Assembly (NCBI RefSeq): GCF_030867145.1
Contig: NC_134442.1
Location: 4,231,001-4,295,000, forward strand
Direction: 5' to 3'
DNA length: 64,000 nucleotides
Source of the DNA: Opisthocomus hoazin
Lineage: Eukaryota; Chordata; Aves; Opisthocomiformes; Opisthocomidae
The notes under the pieces were generated by a model. That model saw only the letters and a program-made list of their open reading frames with translations. It was not told the origin of the DNA and searched no databases. The position numbers and the translations under genes were made by a program. Shown here in pieces: positions 12,020 through 24,199 of this stretch; position 1 is the stretch's first letter, and every line of letters starts with the position of its first letter.

Positions 12020-12849
12020 TCACCAGTGATGACTTCAGCTTGTTTCACAGCAGGTTCCCCTGGAGACAAAAAGACACCTCAAGTGAGCCCAGAGGGCAAA
12101 GAACCAGAGACACACTGAGCTTGTCCTCTGCTGCTGAGCTGAGGCTGAGCTTCTGGGATGAACTGACGTCATGGCAAGTGGGCAGCGCTGCAGACTGTGA
12201 GCTCAGCCCAGCAGCAGCTCCTCTGCAAAGCACAGCAGGCAGCGAGGTGAAAGGAGCTAGGTAGAGAGAGGGTGAAGGCAGTGTGGAGTGGAAGGATGCT
12301 GAGAGATCACTAGGCGAGAGATGTTTTCAGCCATTGACACAGTAAGTCTCTGCATGAAGGACAATGTGCATGCAGTTTGTGGAAAGATCTCCTCAAGCTG
12401 GCACACCCCACAGACTATGGGGGGGTGAGGAATATCACAGTTTGTCTGCTGTAGAAGGTGAGGATGTGCTGCAAAGCAGGGACTGCCTGCTGCACCCTCA
12501 GAGGGACAGGCCATGACAGCTGCCTTCTCCCAGGGACGGCTGCAGGGTTGGGAAGGTGGATGTGCAGCCCAGGCTGCCCCAAGATGTCCTTCCGTGCGGG
12601 GTCTCTGCACCAACATGGGTCAGTGTGCTGAGGCAGGGACTCTGCTGCCTGCCAGAGCCAGCACTCACTGTGCCCAAGCAGCTCACCACAATGCTATAGG
12701 GAGAAGCTGTGGATGGAAGGAGAGACCCTTGGCAGGGCAGGGTCCTTCTGCTGCATGGGTCAGGGCTGCTCACAGCTCCAGATCACCCCAGGGCATTTCC
12801 AAGGGAACCTCTCAAGATGGAGTTCCCTGAAGGGGAAGGTGTCCTGGTT
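12020..12849 (+). other. Distal upstream module of OR2 unit
   Basis: This non-coding block is shared with all other units: 44960-45800 in the same orientation, and 28020-28830, 35470-36250 and 58500-59260 in reverse. A tract near 12200-12310 ('gcagctcctctgcaaagc', then 'gagagagggtgaaggcagtg') is among the best conserved. The common position, about 2 to 3 kb upstream of each receptor, suggests a promoter or non-coding first exon, but I cannot show this from sequence alone. Confidence 0.6.
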
Positions 12850-13520
12850 GTCCTGGTGGACGACAGGTTAACCATGAGCCAGCAGTGTGCTCTGGCTGCC
12901 AAGAAGGCCAATGGCATCCTGGGGTGCATCAAGAAGAGTGTGGCCAGCAGGACGAGGGAGGTTCTCCTTCCCGTCTACACTGCCCTAGGGAGGCCTCATC
13001 TGGAGTACTCTGTCCACTTCTGGGCTCCCCACTTCAAGAAAGATGAGGAGCTACTGGAGAGAGTCCAGCGGAGGGCTACAAGGATGGTGAGGGGACTGGA
13101 ACACCTCTCCTACGAGGAGAGGCTGAGGGAACTGGGCTTGTTCAGCCTGAAGAAGAGAAGGCTGCGAGGGGACCTAATAAATGCTTATAAATATCTGAAG
13201 GGTGGATGTCAGGAGAATGGGGCCAAACTCATTTCAGTGGTGCCCAGTGACAGGACAAGGGGCAATGGGCACAAACTGAGGCACAGGAAGTTCCGTCTGA
13301 ACATGAGGAAGAACTTCTTCCCTCTGAGGGTGACAGAGCCCTGGAACAGGCTGCCCAGGGCGGTGGAGGAGTCTCCTTCTCTGGAGATATTCAAGACCCG
13401 CCTGGACAGGGTCCTGTGCAGCCTGCTGTAGGTGACCCTGCTTTGGCAGGAGGGTTGGACTAGATGACCCACAGAGGTCCCTTCCAACCCCTACCATTCT
13501 GTGATTCTGTGATTCTGTCT
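12850..13520 (+). mobile_element. CR1 LINE, second copy, with an open ORF2 tail
   Basis: This 5'-truncated copy starts at 'tcctggtggacgacagg' and runs to octamers ending near 13517. It matches 11345-12019 of the neighbouring CR1 closely. Unlike that copy, the ORF2 C-terminal frame is open from about 12850 to a stop at 13429-13431 (VDDRLTMS to DRVLCSLL), so it looks younger. It lacks RT and endonuclease domains and cannot mobilise itself. It sits inside the OR2 unit at a different site from the CR1 in units 1 and 6. Confidence 0.92.
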
Positions 13521-15059
13521 GTCTGCTGAAGTTTCTCCTCTTGGTTTGCTGGGTGGGCAGTGGGACGTTTCCCAGGGCACTTTTAAACTGGGATGTAAAA
13601 GGAGGGATGACTGTAGAGAGGAGAAGCTTTCCTGAGTCTGCATTTTCACTTTCCAGCTCTGGGCACTACAGACAGCACCAGCATCCCCTGGCCAGTTTCA
13701 TCAGGGTTTATGTGAGCTGCCCTTTAGTCCCTGCACACACGGAGAGGCTGCAGGGCAGAGCTGAGCACACAGGGGCTGGGCTGGGGTCTGTGAGCACTGG
13801 CAGGGAGGAGATGTGGGGCCAGAGCAAGAGCTCCTGGCAGGGACAGCTCCAGGCAGTCGAGATGGGCAGGCAGGGAGGGAACTGCTCATGGAAACCCTGT
13901 TGCAGGGGAGATATGGGCACCTCCTGGCCATGCCCTGCAGTGCAGATGCCTTCCCTGAACAACCCGCTGCCTCTCTCCTCTGCTTCTCCCCTTCCCTCTC
14001 TCAGCCAAATCCTCACTCTATTCTTCCTTAGTTTCTCCTCTTTTCTCCTTTAAATTTATCTTTTTGTTGCTGTCACTCTCTGGGGATGGGAGTCTGAGCT
14101 GCAGACTCAAACTGTGATCTTTTTTCTCCATTCCTGCAGATGTGACCATGGGAACAAGTGTCCCACCTTCCCTCTAACCTGTGGGGCTGTGGGCAATGCA
14201 GCCTGTGGGGCTGGGGACTGAGTCACTTTTCTCTAAATGAAAAGCTGTCATTAAGATAATTGGCTAACTCCTTGGGTGTCATTCCAAGGTGTCAGATGCC
14301 CTCCAGGATGCAAATGTGACCTGCAGTGTCTCTGTTGTATTTTAAAGCCCCATGGACAAACACAGAGATACTACAACCGAGGAAATGCTGTTGGGCTGTT
14401 GAAATGAGCCACTTTTGTTCTTGGCTAGAAGTGGGGTGCTGAGACCCACAGTAAGAGTGAGACATTCACTGGTCTCTGTTCTCCGTAGTGTCTCTATCTG
14501 AGGAAGACGAAAGCCCAGGGCAGTCCTTCCAGATGGAAGGATCAACCATCTCCCCTATCTTTGCACTAAGCCCAGTCAATTCTCTTGCCTCGCAGGACTC
14601 GCTCTATTTTCTCCCAGCGCAGCAGAAGTGCTGAGGGTTTCTGACATTCAAACACACACCCAAGGTGACATGAGGGAAGCTGTAAGAACCCAAAACCTCT
14701 GAGACTGCCTTCTGCCATCCCCATTCCTTAGCACTGGCAGTGCTGATGCTGAAAAGCCCTTCTGCGATATGATAAGGTTCTTCTCATGAAGTTGAACACC
14801 AGGTCTGGCCCTGCCCAACCATGCCCATGAACACACTGCTGCAGAGCAGGGCTGGATCCTTGGCAGCCAGAGGGAGGAGGTCCTGCTCCTTCCGCTGCAC
14901 TCAGCAAAACCTAACCAGAATTGCAGCCACAGAGCTGAAGAAAGGGCTCCTGGAAAAAGAATGAGGTGTGTGTGAAACTGTGAGGGTCTAGGAGAAAGGC
15001 TTTTATGCTTCTCTGAGCTGTCCGCCCTGACTCTTCCCTGTTTTTTCCTCTAATGACAG
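13521..15059 (+). other. Proximal upstream region of OR2 (presumed intron)
   Basis: This non-coding stretch includes the shared block at about 13540-13930 (also near 600-850, 27480-27760, 34900-35170 and 57830-58060). It ends at the splice acceptor before OR2. No gene was seen in it. Confidence 0.5.
15043..15059 (+). other. 3' splice acceptor upstream of OR2
   Basis: The pyrimidine run 'ctgttttttcctctaatgacag' (ends at 15059) lies 24 bp before the chosen ATG, the same distance as for OR1, OR3 and OR6. An in-frame ATG at 15053 lies inside this acceptor and would be spliced away, which supports 15083 as the start. Confidence 0.6.
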
Positions 15060-15082
15060 GTCCCCATGCACAGAGGAAGCAA

Positions 15083-16018
15083 ATGTCCAACGGCAGCTCC
15101 GTCACACAGTTCCTGCTCCTGGTATTTGCAGACTCTCGGGAACTGCAGCTCTTACACTTCTGGCTCTTCCTGGCCATCTACCTGGCTGCCGTCCTGGGCA
15201 ACGGCCTCATCATCACTGCCATAGCCTGTGAGCACCGCCTCCACACTCCCATGTACTTCTTCCTCCTCAACCTCTCCCTCGTCGACATCGGCTCCATCTC
15301 CACCATTCTCCCGAAATCCATGGCCAATTCCCTCTGGGACACTAGGGACATCTCCTACTTGGGATGTGCTGCCCAGCTCTTCATGTTTGCCTTCTTGGTA
15401 GTAGCAGAGCTTTGTTTTCTGACTGTCATGGCCTATGACCGCTATGTTGCCATCTGCAGACCCCTGCACTACGGGACTCTCCTGGGCAGCAGAGCTTGTG
15501 TCCACATGGCAGCAGCTGCCTGGGGCAGTGCTTTGCTCAATGCTCTCCTGCACACTGTCAATACATTTTCCATACCCCTCTGCCAGGGCAATGCTGTGGA
15601 CCAGTTCTTCTGTGAAATCCCCCAGATCCTCAAGCTCTCCTACTCGCACTTCTATCTCAGGGAAGTTGGGCTTGTTGGGGTTAGCTTTTCTTTAGCTTCA
15701 GGGTGTTTTGTTTTCATTGTGCTGTCCTATGTGCAGATCTTCAGGGCCATGCTGAGGATCCCCTCTGAGCAGGGACGGCACAAAACCTTTTCCACGTGCC
15801 TCCCTCACCTGGCCGTGGTCTCCCTGTATGTCAGCACTTCCCTGTTTGCCTACCTGAAGCCCCCCTCCATCTCCTCGCCATCCCTGGACCTGGTAGTGTC
15901 ATTCCTCTACTCTGTGGTTCCTCCAGCAGCGAACCCCCTCATCTACTGCATGAGGAACCAGGAGCTCAAAGACGCAACAAAGAAGCTCATTCTGTCAGTA
16001 GACTTTCGGCAGCAATAA
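15083..16018 (+). CDS. OR2: olfactory receptor, family 14-like, intact
   Basis: This is a class II odorant receptor, a rhodopsin-like GPCR acting in the olfactory cilium membrane and known to signal through G-olf. The 311-residue frame is normal for the family. Visible motifs are an N-glycosylation site (NGS, residues 3-5), GN at 39-40 in TM1, LHTPMYFF 53-60, D68 in TM2, C95, MAYDRYVAIC 116-125, FFCEIP 175-180, SY 215-216 in TM5, KTFSTC 234-239 and NPLIY 284-288. The start is the MSNGSS methionine, because paralogues begin there and the upstream in-frame ATG (15053) lies within the acceptor. The only oddities are an unusual KTFSTC for KAFSTC and IYCMRN for IYSMRN. The upstream module matches other units. 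The ligand is unknown. Confidence 0.95.
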   Translation: MSNGSSVTQFLLLVFADSRELQLLHFWLFLAIYLAAVLGNGLIITAIACEHRLHTPMYFFLLNLSLVDIGSISTILPKSMANSLWDTRDISYLGCAAQLFMFAFLVVAELCFLTVMAYDRYVAICRPLHYGTLLGSRACVHMAAAAWGSALLNALLHTVNTFSIPLCQGNAVDQFFCEIPQILKLSYSHFYLREVGLVGVSFSLASGCFVFIVLSYVQIFRAMLRIPSEQGRHKTFSTCLPHLAVVSLYVSTSLFAYLKPPSISSPSLDLVVSFLYSVVPPAANPLIYCMRNQELKDATKKLILSVDFRQQ

Positions 16019-17540
16019 GCTGTCATGTCTCTTCACAAGTGATTTCCAAATCATCTGGGGAACCTCTTGTGGTTTGGGCATTTTATCTGTGATAATTCAG
16101 TTTCTCCATGAGTGTCTGCATCTACTCCGCTTTTCCAGAGACATGAACCCAGTCTGTCTGACCCTTACGAATTTGTCTGGCACAGCGGTACTGTTGGTCT
16201 CCCCTATCATATCTTTCTAATAATAGCAGATTTCATCAGTGCCCGCGTCTGGAGCTATGGCTCTTTTTCCAAAGCCAGGGTCACGAACAGGCTGAAGAGC
16301 TCGTCTCTGTGAGGCCGTGCTGCTCTGCTGGGGTTCAGTGGTGGATGAGATGGAGTGAAGCATTGGGGAATTGGTCTTTCCTGAGCCTCCAAGTGTTGGT
16401 GCCCAGTTGCAATGGAAATGATGAATGATCAACAGGGACCTCCATGGGACTGTCCCCTCATGGTTTCAGGCACTAGAGCCCATGTGCCCTGCAGAGCAGC
16501 ACCGACAGCTCAGGGTCTTGTGGGGAGCATGGCAAGGGTGCAGGTATGACCAGCCAGGTGAGCACAGTTATGGTCCTCTGAGGAAAGGCTTTCTTTCGGC
16601 AGGTATGTCCCTGGAAAACAGCAAAGGACCAACTTCATGCTTCCAGGGAGGGATAAATGAAAAAGGGAGACCTGTTTCTACATGCACCACCTCCAGGCAG
16701 GCTACACTGTTGCTGGGGCAGCAGGAGCAGCCTAGGAGCCCCTCGGCCAGGAGTCTGGTGCTGGGGAGAGGGGCTGGTTCAGAGGGACATCCTGTAGTTT
16801 TCAATAAGCGTCTCTTGGAGACAAGAGCAGGCAACAGTGGGAGACACTGGTCTCTGTCTCCTCATGCTGTGGCTGGCCCTCAGCCCTGGGGCTGATGGGG
16901 AAGGCTGACACCTCTCTCTGCTCCCCAGGAGCCTCTGTGCCCTTCAGAGGGGCTGGGGCTGTGGGGTGAGTGCCCGGAATTCTACAGCACTCTGTGATGG
17001 GCAGTTTTGTGGGGCCAGCCCAGACTGGACTGCTCTCCTGGACTGGGCTGGGGAGAATGCAGGGGAGGTGGAGAGAGCTGGGGAAGGGCTGGCCTAGGAG
17101 GGAAAGTTTCCAGAAGAGGAAAACACCCGTGTAGATCTTGGCTGTTTGAGTATGCAGGGTGAGGGCACCTAGGAGGGTGCTCATGGTGCCGAGCCAGGTG
17201 ACACAGTGAAGGAAGCAAGGCATGACAGGTGTAGAAGAGAGGGGCCCTATCTGTGCCATGTTCCCTGGACACCCCAGGAAAGCTGTGCCAGCATGATCTT
17301 GCCTGACCACCCCACACTCCAGCCCTTCCCATCTCTGGCTCTACACCTCAGTCCTGAGAAGGGATGTTTGCTGCATGGTCACCCCCATCATCCTCCAGGG
17401 CTTTGTGATACCCAGCTCTACTGCCATATTAATATAAAGGAAATCACTTTCCTCCTTACACTCCATACACACCAGGTCTCATAGCTCTTGCCACAGGTGG
17501 TCTCTCAGTCAAGCCTCTTATCAGACAGCTCCGATCAGGT
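16019..17540 (+). other. Downstream part of OR2 unit
   Basis: This is non-coding. About 16900-17400 resembles the reverse of 24260-24850 downstream of OR3 (for example 'gtggggccagcccagactgg' occurs in both), so OR2 and OR3 also share a duplicated 3' flank. No gene was recognised. Confidence 0.5.
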
Positions 17541-17744
17541 GCTGGATCAGGTGCTTACGGCCGTGTCTCGAGAGATCTTGAAAATCCCCATTGTCTGAGA
17601 TTCCTCCAAGTGCCCTCGGTCTCTGCTCCAGTGTTTGACTCTGAGGGATTCCTCAGCTCCTCTATGGACAGGCAACAAGTTAGGTGAGAGCTTGTGTGTT
17701 GGTCAAAGGAGACACTAAAAAGGAGAACACTGTGCTAGGAAATA

Positions 17745-18330
17745 CTTATAGTTTCACCCTGGCCAACAACTAAACACCCAGAATGAACTGCGCACTCAAC
17801 CCTTATACACCCAGCATGAAGGAGGAGACAGTCAGCAGTGACAAAAGTGAGAAAACTCATGGGTCAACACAAAGACAGTTTAATAGGTGAAGCAAAATCT
17901 GCATGTGTGAAGAATCAATAATGAGGAATTCAGTCACTGCTTCCCATGGGCAGACACGGGTTTAGCCATTGCCAGGAAATGAGGGCTTCAATACAGGTAT
18001 CAGTGACATGGGAAGACAAATATCATGACCATAAATGCCTTCATTTCATCCTCTTCTCCCCGAGTTATTATCACTGACCATGACTTCTTATGGTATGCAA
18101 TATCCTTTCAGTCATTTTGGGTCAGCTGTCTCAGGTTCTTCTGTACACTCAGCCAACTCACTGTCCAGGCAGAGTGTGAAAACGAGGAAACCTTCATGCT
18201 CTGCAAGGACTGTTCAGCAGTAGCCACAACACTGATGGATTATCAATTCTGGTTTAGTTACAAATCCAAAGCAGATCAACATATGGTCTGCTGTGAGGAG
18301 AATTAACTCCATCCCAGCCAGGTCCAGGGT
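17745..18330 (-). mobile_element. Avian ERV LTR, probably solo
   Basis: It matches the LTR at 6315-7063 along its length. Plus-strand order is 'ccaacaactaaacaccc' near 17762, 'ttaataggtgaagcaaa' near 17881, 'ttttgggtcagctgtctc' near 18114, and 'aattaactccatcccagcca' near 18301. The orientation is reverse. The terminal dinucleotides are degraded and no internal viral genes are attached. Confidence 0.6.
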
Positions 18331-20059
18331 GAGGAATGAACAATGTCTTATTTAAATGACCTGAAGAAATGTGTGAATCCCAGACCCTGACTCTGATGGG
18401 GCACTACTCAGTCTCCCCAGTATTCACGGGCCAAGCAAGACAGCAGGATGCAAACAGTCCATGAGGTTTCTTGCGGTGTTTGTGGAGTTTTCCTGTGAAG
18501 TAGAGGAACGCAGCTCCAGCTTAACCACTTCTTAGAAAGCACGTAGCAAGTCACATGCTCATGGAAGGGTTGGTCGGGAAGAGACTGTTGGGTGTCTTCT
18601 GTCCACCCTCCAGTCTGGCTGTGACAATGTGGAGATGAAACCTGAAGACCTCCAAAGGTAGAGATCACAGCGATGCTCCTCCCAGTCCATTTTATTTTTC
18701 CTAAGGCTCAGCCTAAAGCTCCAAAAAAGCCCTCTGTGACTATTGTTTCTCTTATGTCATTGTTCACCGCAGAGGAGAGCTTGGCTCTGTCATCTGTCCA
18801 GGTAGGCATAGGCTCTTTCTAGGGCAACGCACGCCTCTCCTTCAAAAGGCCAGAGAGGCCCAGTTCTCACAGACTGTTCTCACTCCTCATGCTTTCAGCC
18901 CCTCACTCCATCTTGGCAGACCTCCTCTGGTTTCTCCACTTTCTTTCTGAAATGTGAAGCCCACTGGCTCCTATGACTTCTGCTATCATCATGCCCAGTC
19001 CCTTCTCCTCAGGGAACTCCTTTGCCATTCGGATCCCTTCCCATGCTGCTGCATGGACTTATTCTGCAGCTTTTCCTGCTTAAGCTTCAGGTTCCTGTTG
19101 CTCAAATCCTCGGGTGCCTCCAGGTCCGCATGGACAAAACTTTCAACTGTCCAGCTTTGAAAATGTGTATACTCAAGGTCATCCTGAGTCATTGCGCTTC
19201 TAATATGACCATAAATAAAGTAGTTTCAGATAAGGAAAGTGTGCCAGTGTTCATGGACTTGCTAATCAAAGTAAAAAAAACTGTGGTAATCATGTAAGAG
19301 AGGAGGATCCAAAGTGAGGAAACGCAGACCAAATGGGGAAATGTAAAGAAGACTTGGCTTTATTTTAAACAGGAGTTGAAAAGGATGGTTAAAGAGTAGG
19401 ACTGGAGAGGTGGGAAGAGTGAAAAGGGAATGAAAGGGGAAGCAAAGGAAATGATGGAGAGTGTTTTTGACATCCTTGTCAGGCAGCCTGGCATCTGAGC
19501 AATGCTACCTGGAGCAGGACAAGAAAGCTGCAGCTGGCCTGACTATACTAACATCTGACTTAGTTCCATGGTCATGGGGAACCTGAGAACTTTCCCAACT
19601 GTCCTCAAGGGAAGACCAAGAGGAGAAAGGAACCCCAGCATAATTTAAATTTCCAGTCTCCTATATGGGACTTCAGGAGGTCTCTTTATTGGCCTCGCAC
19701 TCACATCAGGACCAGCCATGGAGTCAGACCACATTGCTGAAGGCTTGATCCTGTGGTGGCCGGAAAGCTTCCAAGCACAGAGATGGCACAACATCACTTT
19801 AAGACCTGCTGCAATGTTTGGATGTAGAAACAGACTTTTCTTATCTCTGTCCTGAAACTTTCTTAATTCCACATCTTTGTAATGTCTGTCATATGATATG
19901 GAATATGCCTCTGGGCAGACTGGATCTGCTGTCGTGGCTGTGTACCCTCACAACATCCTTCCCATCACCCACTTTCTCACTGGGAGGGAGCAGAGCAAGA
20001 AACAGAGAACACCTTGGCACTGGGCAAACATGGATGAGCAATAGCCAAGACACTGGCGT
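18331..20059. other. No gene recognised (contains one CR1 relic)
   Basis: Apart from the CR1 relic listed separately at 18830-18970, I see no gene, RNA or clear element in this stretch. Purine-rich sequence occurs at 19370-19460. Confidence 0.4.
18830..18970 (-). mobile_element. Old CR1 LINE fragment
   Basis: The reverse strand resembles the CR1 ORF2 tail. On the plus strand, 'gaggcccagttctcacagactg' and 'ccctcactccatcttggcagacctcctctgg' are the complement of the conserved stretch near the end of ORF2. It is strongly diverged and short. Confidence 0.5.
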
Positions 20060-20620
20060 GGTACAAGCACTGAGTTTTCTAAACTCTTATGGGGCTAGGA
20101 AACAGCCATCCTTCAGGACATCTGGTGGTCTGGTTCAGAAGAGAAGCCATGGTGCGCTGGCCTTTATGCTTTGGGATAGTGAGAGCTGCAGCCCATGTGG
20201 CACCACAGTGGAGCAGGCTCCCCACAGGAGCTGCTGCCCATGGACAGAAGCTTATGAAGGAACAAGTTTTTGGGCAGGACCTATGGCCTCTGGGGGACCC
20301 ACACAGGAGCAGTCCATTCCTGAAGGACTGTACCCTGTCGAAAGGATTCACTATGGAGCAGTTTGTGGAGAACGGTAGACAGTGGGAAGGACCCACAATG
20401 GAGAATTTCAGAAACAGAGTGTTATGAACTGACTGCCACTCCCATTCCACATCCTCCCAATGGCACTTGGGTGTTCGGGGTTAGGAGTAAAGTTGAGCTT
20501 GGGAAGACACACGTGAGGAGTCAAGGAAAATTCCCTCTACTGTCCCACAATGCCCTGGTACATCCCAGTGACCTCCAGGTAGGGCATGACTCTTTCACCA
20601 CTGCTCTCTAAGCCTGATGA
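20060..20620 (+). mobile_element. Fragment of a long avian LTR with internal short tandem units
   Basis: Bases about 20210-20400 contain three degenerate units of about 40 bp, each with a 'ggagcag' start and a 'gtgggaaggac'-like end, followed by 'gaactgactgccactcccattcc' and 'gagtaaagttgagcttgggaaga'. I recognise this arrangement from a widespread long LTR of bird genomes; the assignment is by memory of pattern, not a search. No coding sequence is present. Confidence 0.45.
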
Positions 20621-20764
20621 TCCAACTGGTTTTTTACTCATTTCTTTGTCAATCTATTCAGACATTAATGGCCTAACCTGGGAAAAAGGACATTGAGGGA
20701 GACCATGTCAGAAGGGTCAAAAATGACATCCACTGTTCTTTACTCATGCACAAATGCCGATAAT

Positions 20765-22640
20765 TCATCATGTTGGCAATCAGGCTTCAGAGACATGATG
20801 ACCCATCATCAATCCATGCTGACTGCTTTCGGACACATTCTTCTTTTTTCGGTGCACAGAAATGCCAAAGTGACCTTGTACAGCCTGGGGTTCCCTGGGT
20901 TGACTTTCTGACCTTTTTCAACAACAGGTGCGACATTGCCTTGTCCTCACTCACAAGAGGAGGCCCTCTACCAAGACCATGAAGTTTTGAAAGGGATATT
21001 CCAAAGAAATGTCGATCTTCCCCTAGAACTTCATAACCGCTATTCTGCCTGTTAAAAGATGTATAGAATTCCTTCAAATTTTAATATATTTTCACCTGTC
21101 TTGGCTATTTCTAAAGTAATTTTTTGAAGATGCAGGCTGCCTAGACAAAGGCCCTTTCCATTATTGACCACTTTTCTCCTCCTTTTACTCTGTGTTCTCA
21201 GATTCCTGCGACCTACCGAGCTGCTATTTTGACATCAGGGAGTTAAAAGTTTGCGTGCCTTTCAGTAGACTAATTGTCTCCTTAGCTAACTCTCTAATTA
21301 TGTTTATAACTAGTTTTTTTCCTCTACCTAGCTACAATATTTCTCGAAAGTGGATGCCTTATAAGAAGGCAACCTCATAAGACGTGGATTGTAATTACAG
21401 TAAGTTTGTACTGTGTGTTTTGTTTGTGGACTTTAATTATGCTTTAATTTTTCTTTTCCTGCAAATAGGAGAACTCCTGCTGTGCCTGTGTGCAGCCAGC
21501 TCTCTATGGAGAGGAGGTGGGAGATGGTGCAATGGAGCTGTAACATCCAGCTGCAGAGATCACTGGAGAAGTCTGATGCAAAGATTGGTGACGCAAGTCC
21601 CAGGTGGCTGATGAGAGAAACATTAGGGTTGGGGAGGTGAGGAGCAAAAGTTGTCCATACAGAGTTTCAGACCTCAAGGGACTGCTTTTCCTACCTGTCC
21701 AGCCCTCCTGAGGAGACACCCTAGAACAATATCACTTGGAAAATTTTTCTACCACTAATTCTGTAAACTGAAAAGCAATTAAAAGTATCCCTTAAAATCA
21801 ACAAATATTTTTATTACGCACAGTATGACACCTTCCTCCTTATCTACTCTATGAATAAACTCCAGCTAGTGGTAGAATTCTTGAAGAAGTGAAGAAAATT
21901 ACATGAGCCTTTTAGCTTAGCACTTTTTGTATTTTAATGAGCCCCATGGGGTATTTGGTGTTGAGTCCATGAACCTCAGATGCTGAGAGGAGACAGAAAA
22001 AACTGTTCAGGAAGTCAGAAGCAATACTCCAAGTACCTGGAAGCACTGATTGGCCCCACTGCGGGCCATTACTGACAAAGCCTCCCCAAGGACTCCTTAG
22101 AGCAGAGAATGGGAGGCCATTATTGTAGGTAGGCAAACGCGTTGTGCAGGTGGCTGCAATGCTGAGAAAACCCTTGGTCTTCTTTATGAAGCAGCAAGGC
22201 CAAGGCCTGAGCCCCAGGCCCTGGGAAGGCAGATACTGTCCCTCACCTGTGGCTCAGGGCTCTTTATGGGGACAGCTGAATGTGTGGGTGAGCAATGACA
22301 AGTGTGGGAAAATTCTGCAAAACCTCTCAGCCTCCCAAAGAAGACGCAAGGATGAAACACAGTTCAGAGCCTCAAAAGAAAGTTTCTCCTGGTAGGAATC
22401 GGTGTTAGAGGCAACTGCCATACCGTAGCCAAGGGGACAAAGCCCTTGGTCCTGTTGAAACCTTTAGCCCAGCCAGAGTCCTTAGTCATCTTTACTACAT
22501 GCTGTCCTACACTGTCCCATGTGCACAATTCTTTCCCTTCAGCCTCTAGTCACACATCTTTACTTCCTACCCAGTGCTCACACCAGCATTTCCGTACATT
22601 AATTGATGTCTCTCCACGTTCACTGGCTTCTCCTTGACAT
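20765..22640 (+). repeat. R1 repeat, copy B (extended)
   Basis: It matches R1 copy A from about 21190 and, with the longer upstream part (20765-21190), the reverse of copy C at 49230-50705. Shared strings include 'gccaaagtgaccttgtacag' near 20866 and 'caggctgcctagacaaaggc' near 21131. Copies B and C form an inverted pair about 27 kb apart. No convincing protein frame is conserved. Confidence 0.7.
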
Positions 22641-23100
22641 TCATATCCATGGGCTGATCCAGACTCTATCTGGGTGACCTCTTACACAGCAAAAATACCC
22701 TATGAGGGAGACCTCTTTTTCTTCACCTCTACCCTGACCTTTCCAAGCAGCATTTTCTGAAGGTTTCCTTCCCTTCTCACTACCAAGAAAAGATCCACCA
22801 CCTCTGAAACAACCCTTCAGGCAGATGCAGGCTACTACTTCAGTGCCCTCAGCCTCCACAAGACTAAAGAAGCCCAGGTCCCTCAGCCTCTCTACAGAAG
22901 CCGTAAAACCCATCCTGGCAGATCTCCTCTAGAACCTTTCTGGTTCCTACACATTCCTCCAGAATGGGGAGCCCCATGTGCAGACACACTAGATCAGATG
23001 TGACTGCACCAGTGCTGAGTCAAGGTGGTGTAAGTCTCTGGTCTGGGTTGACAGGCTCCTGCTAATACAGCCCTGTATGCTGTTGGCCTTATTCACTTTG
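22641..23100 (-). mobile_element. Diverged CR1 LINE fragment
   Basis: On the reverse strand this reads like the CR1 ORF2 C-terminus: a segment resembling 'ERLRDLGFFSL' (near 22868-22900) follows a segment resembling the 'tggggctccccattctgg' stretch (near 22950-22985), the usual CR1 order. It is frame-broken and older than the copies at 10945-13520. A related relic follows R1 copy D near 61570-62260, so the pairing predates duplication. Confidence 0.5.
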
Positions 23101-24199
23101 AGCATGCGCCACTCGCTCATATAGCATCCCTTGGTATGCCCAGGCCCTTCTCCTCAGGGTCACTCTTGAGCTGTTCAGGTGCCCACCTGCCCGCATTTAT
23201 TTGAGTTATTCTCACATCCCAAAATGACTTGTAACTTCTTGTAAAACTTCATCAGGCTTCTACTGCCAAATCTAAAAGCTTCTCAAAGTTCCCCCTGGAG
23301 TGAAGCTCTCTTTTGTCCACTTCTAATGTGTGCGTACCAGATTTGTGGTGCCTCTGACAAGACAGCAGCATGAGGAGTTGCAGGACAGTACAGATAGTAG
23401 AAGGAGGTACCTGTTGAATGGAACTGCTGACCAAGGGAAGAATTGTCATGGTGACAAGCTTGGAAATGCCAAATGAAGCTGCAAAGGAAGCCAAACTAGG
23501 GATGGGAGGGACAGGTAAACACAGATGACCTCTTTGCGTGGGAGGGTACAACGACGGTCAAGGAGAAGAAGCTGTGAGACACAGCTGAAGCCAGGACAGC
23601 ATCTGCCCCTTTTTGTATAAAATACAAATTGTATAAAATCTACATCACACTCAGATCCCACAGTTTCCAGTAAATGATCACCAGTTTTCCTGTCCTTTGA
23701 TTTACACACAGAGATAACATTCCTTACCATATGGGTCATCCCTCTAAAATGTTCGTTGAGTTCACTTAGCCCATGAGGTTGGGTTCCATCTGTCATAACA
23801 GACTTTCAGGGCAGGGGAAATGGTGTGTGCTGTTGGATTGTCACATGCTGCATGTGGGATGATAATGGAAGATTGGCAAGGAGTATTGTCAACGTGCTCA
23901 AGTGACTTGCATCTGGGGTGTGAAAAACACATATAGCATACTAATCATTGTTTAGTCTTGTGTGCTTGACAAGTAGAAGGTCTGTGTTTGGATAACATGG
24001 GCCTGTGATAGACGCCAAGGTAATCTGTCAAATATGCTTGAGATTCCTGCCTTGCTGCGGGAAGGATCAAAGCACAGTGGAAAGTTATGTCTGGGTGAAT
24101 CCCTGAAATACTAGGGCAAAAGCAGCAGGTTCAGCAGCTGGCACTCTTTCTCTAGCAAGAAGTGATCTCTGCATATGGTCCCACAGACCCACTGAGCAG
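23101..24199. other. No gene recognised
   Basis: I see no protein family, RNA gene or clear mobile-element end. Open frames of about 100 codons on the reverse strand (23252-23796) lack recognisable motifs. Confidence 0.4.

Noticed and set aside
12709-13431. 240-codon frame as a novel gene
   Set aside because: From about 12850 it is CR1 ORF2. The first 45 codons are chance read-in from the OR2 upstream module.
13541-14053. 170-codon frame upstream of OR2
   Set aside because: It lies in the presumed intron, is not open in other units, and has no recognisable motif.
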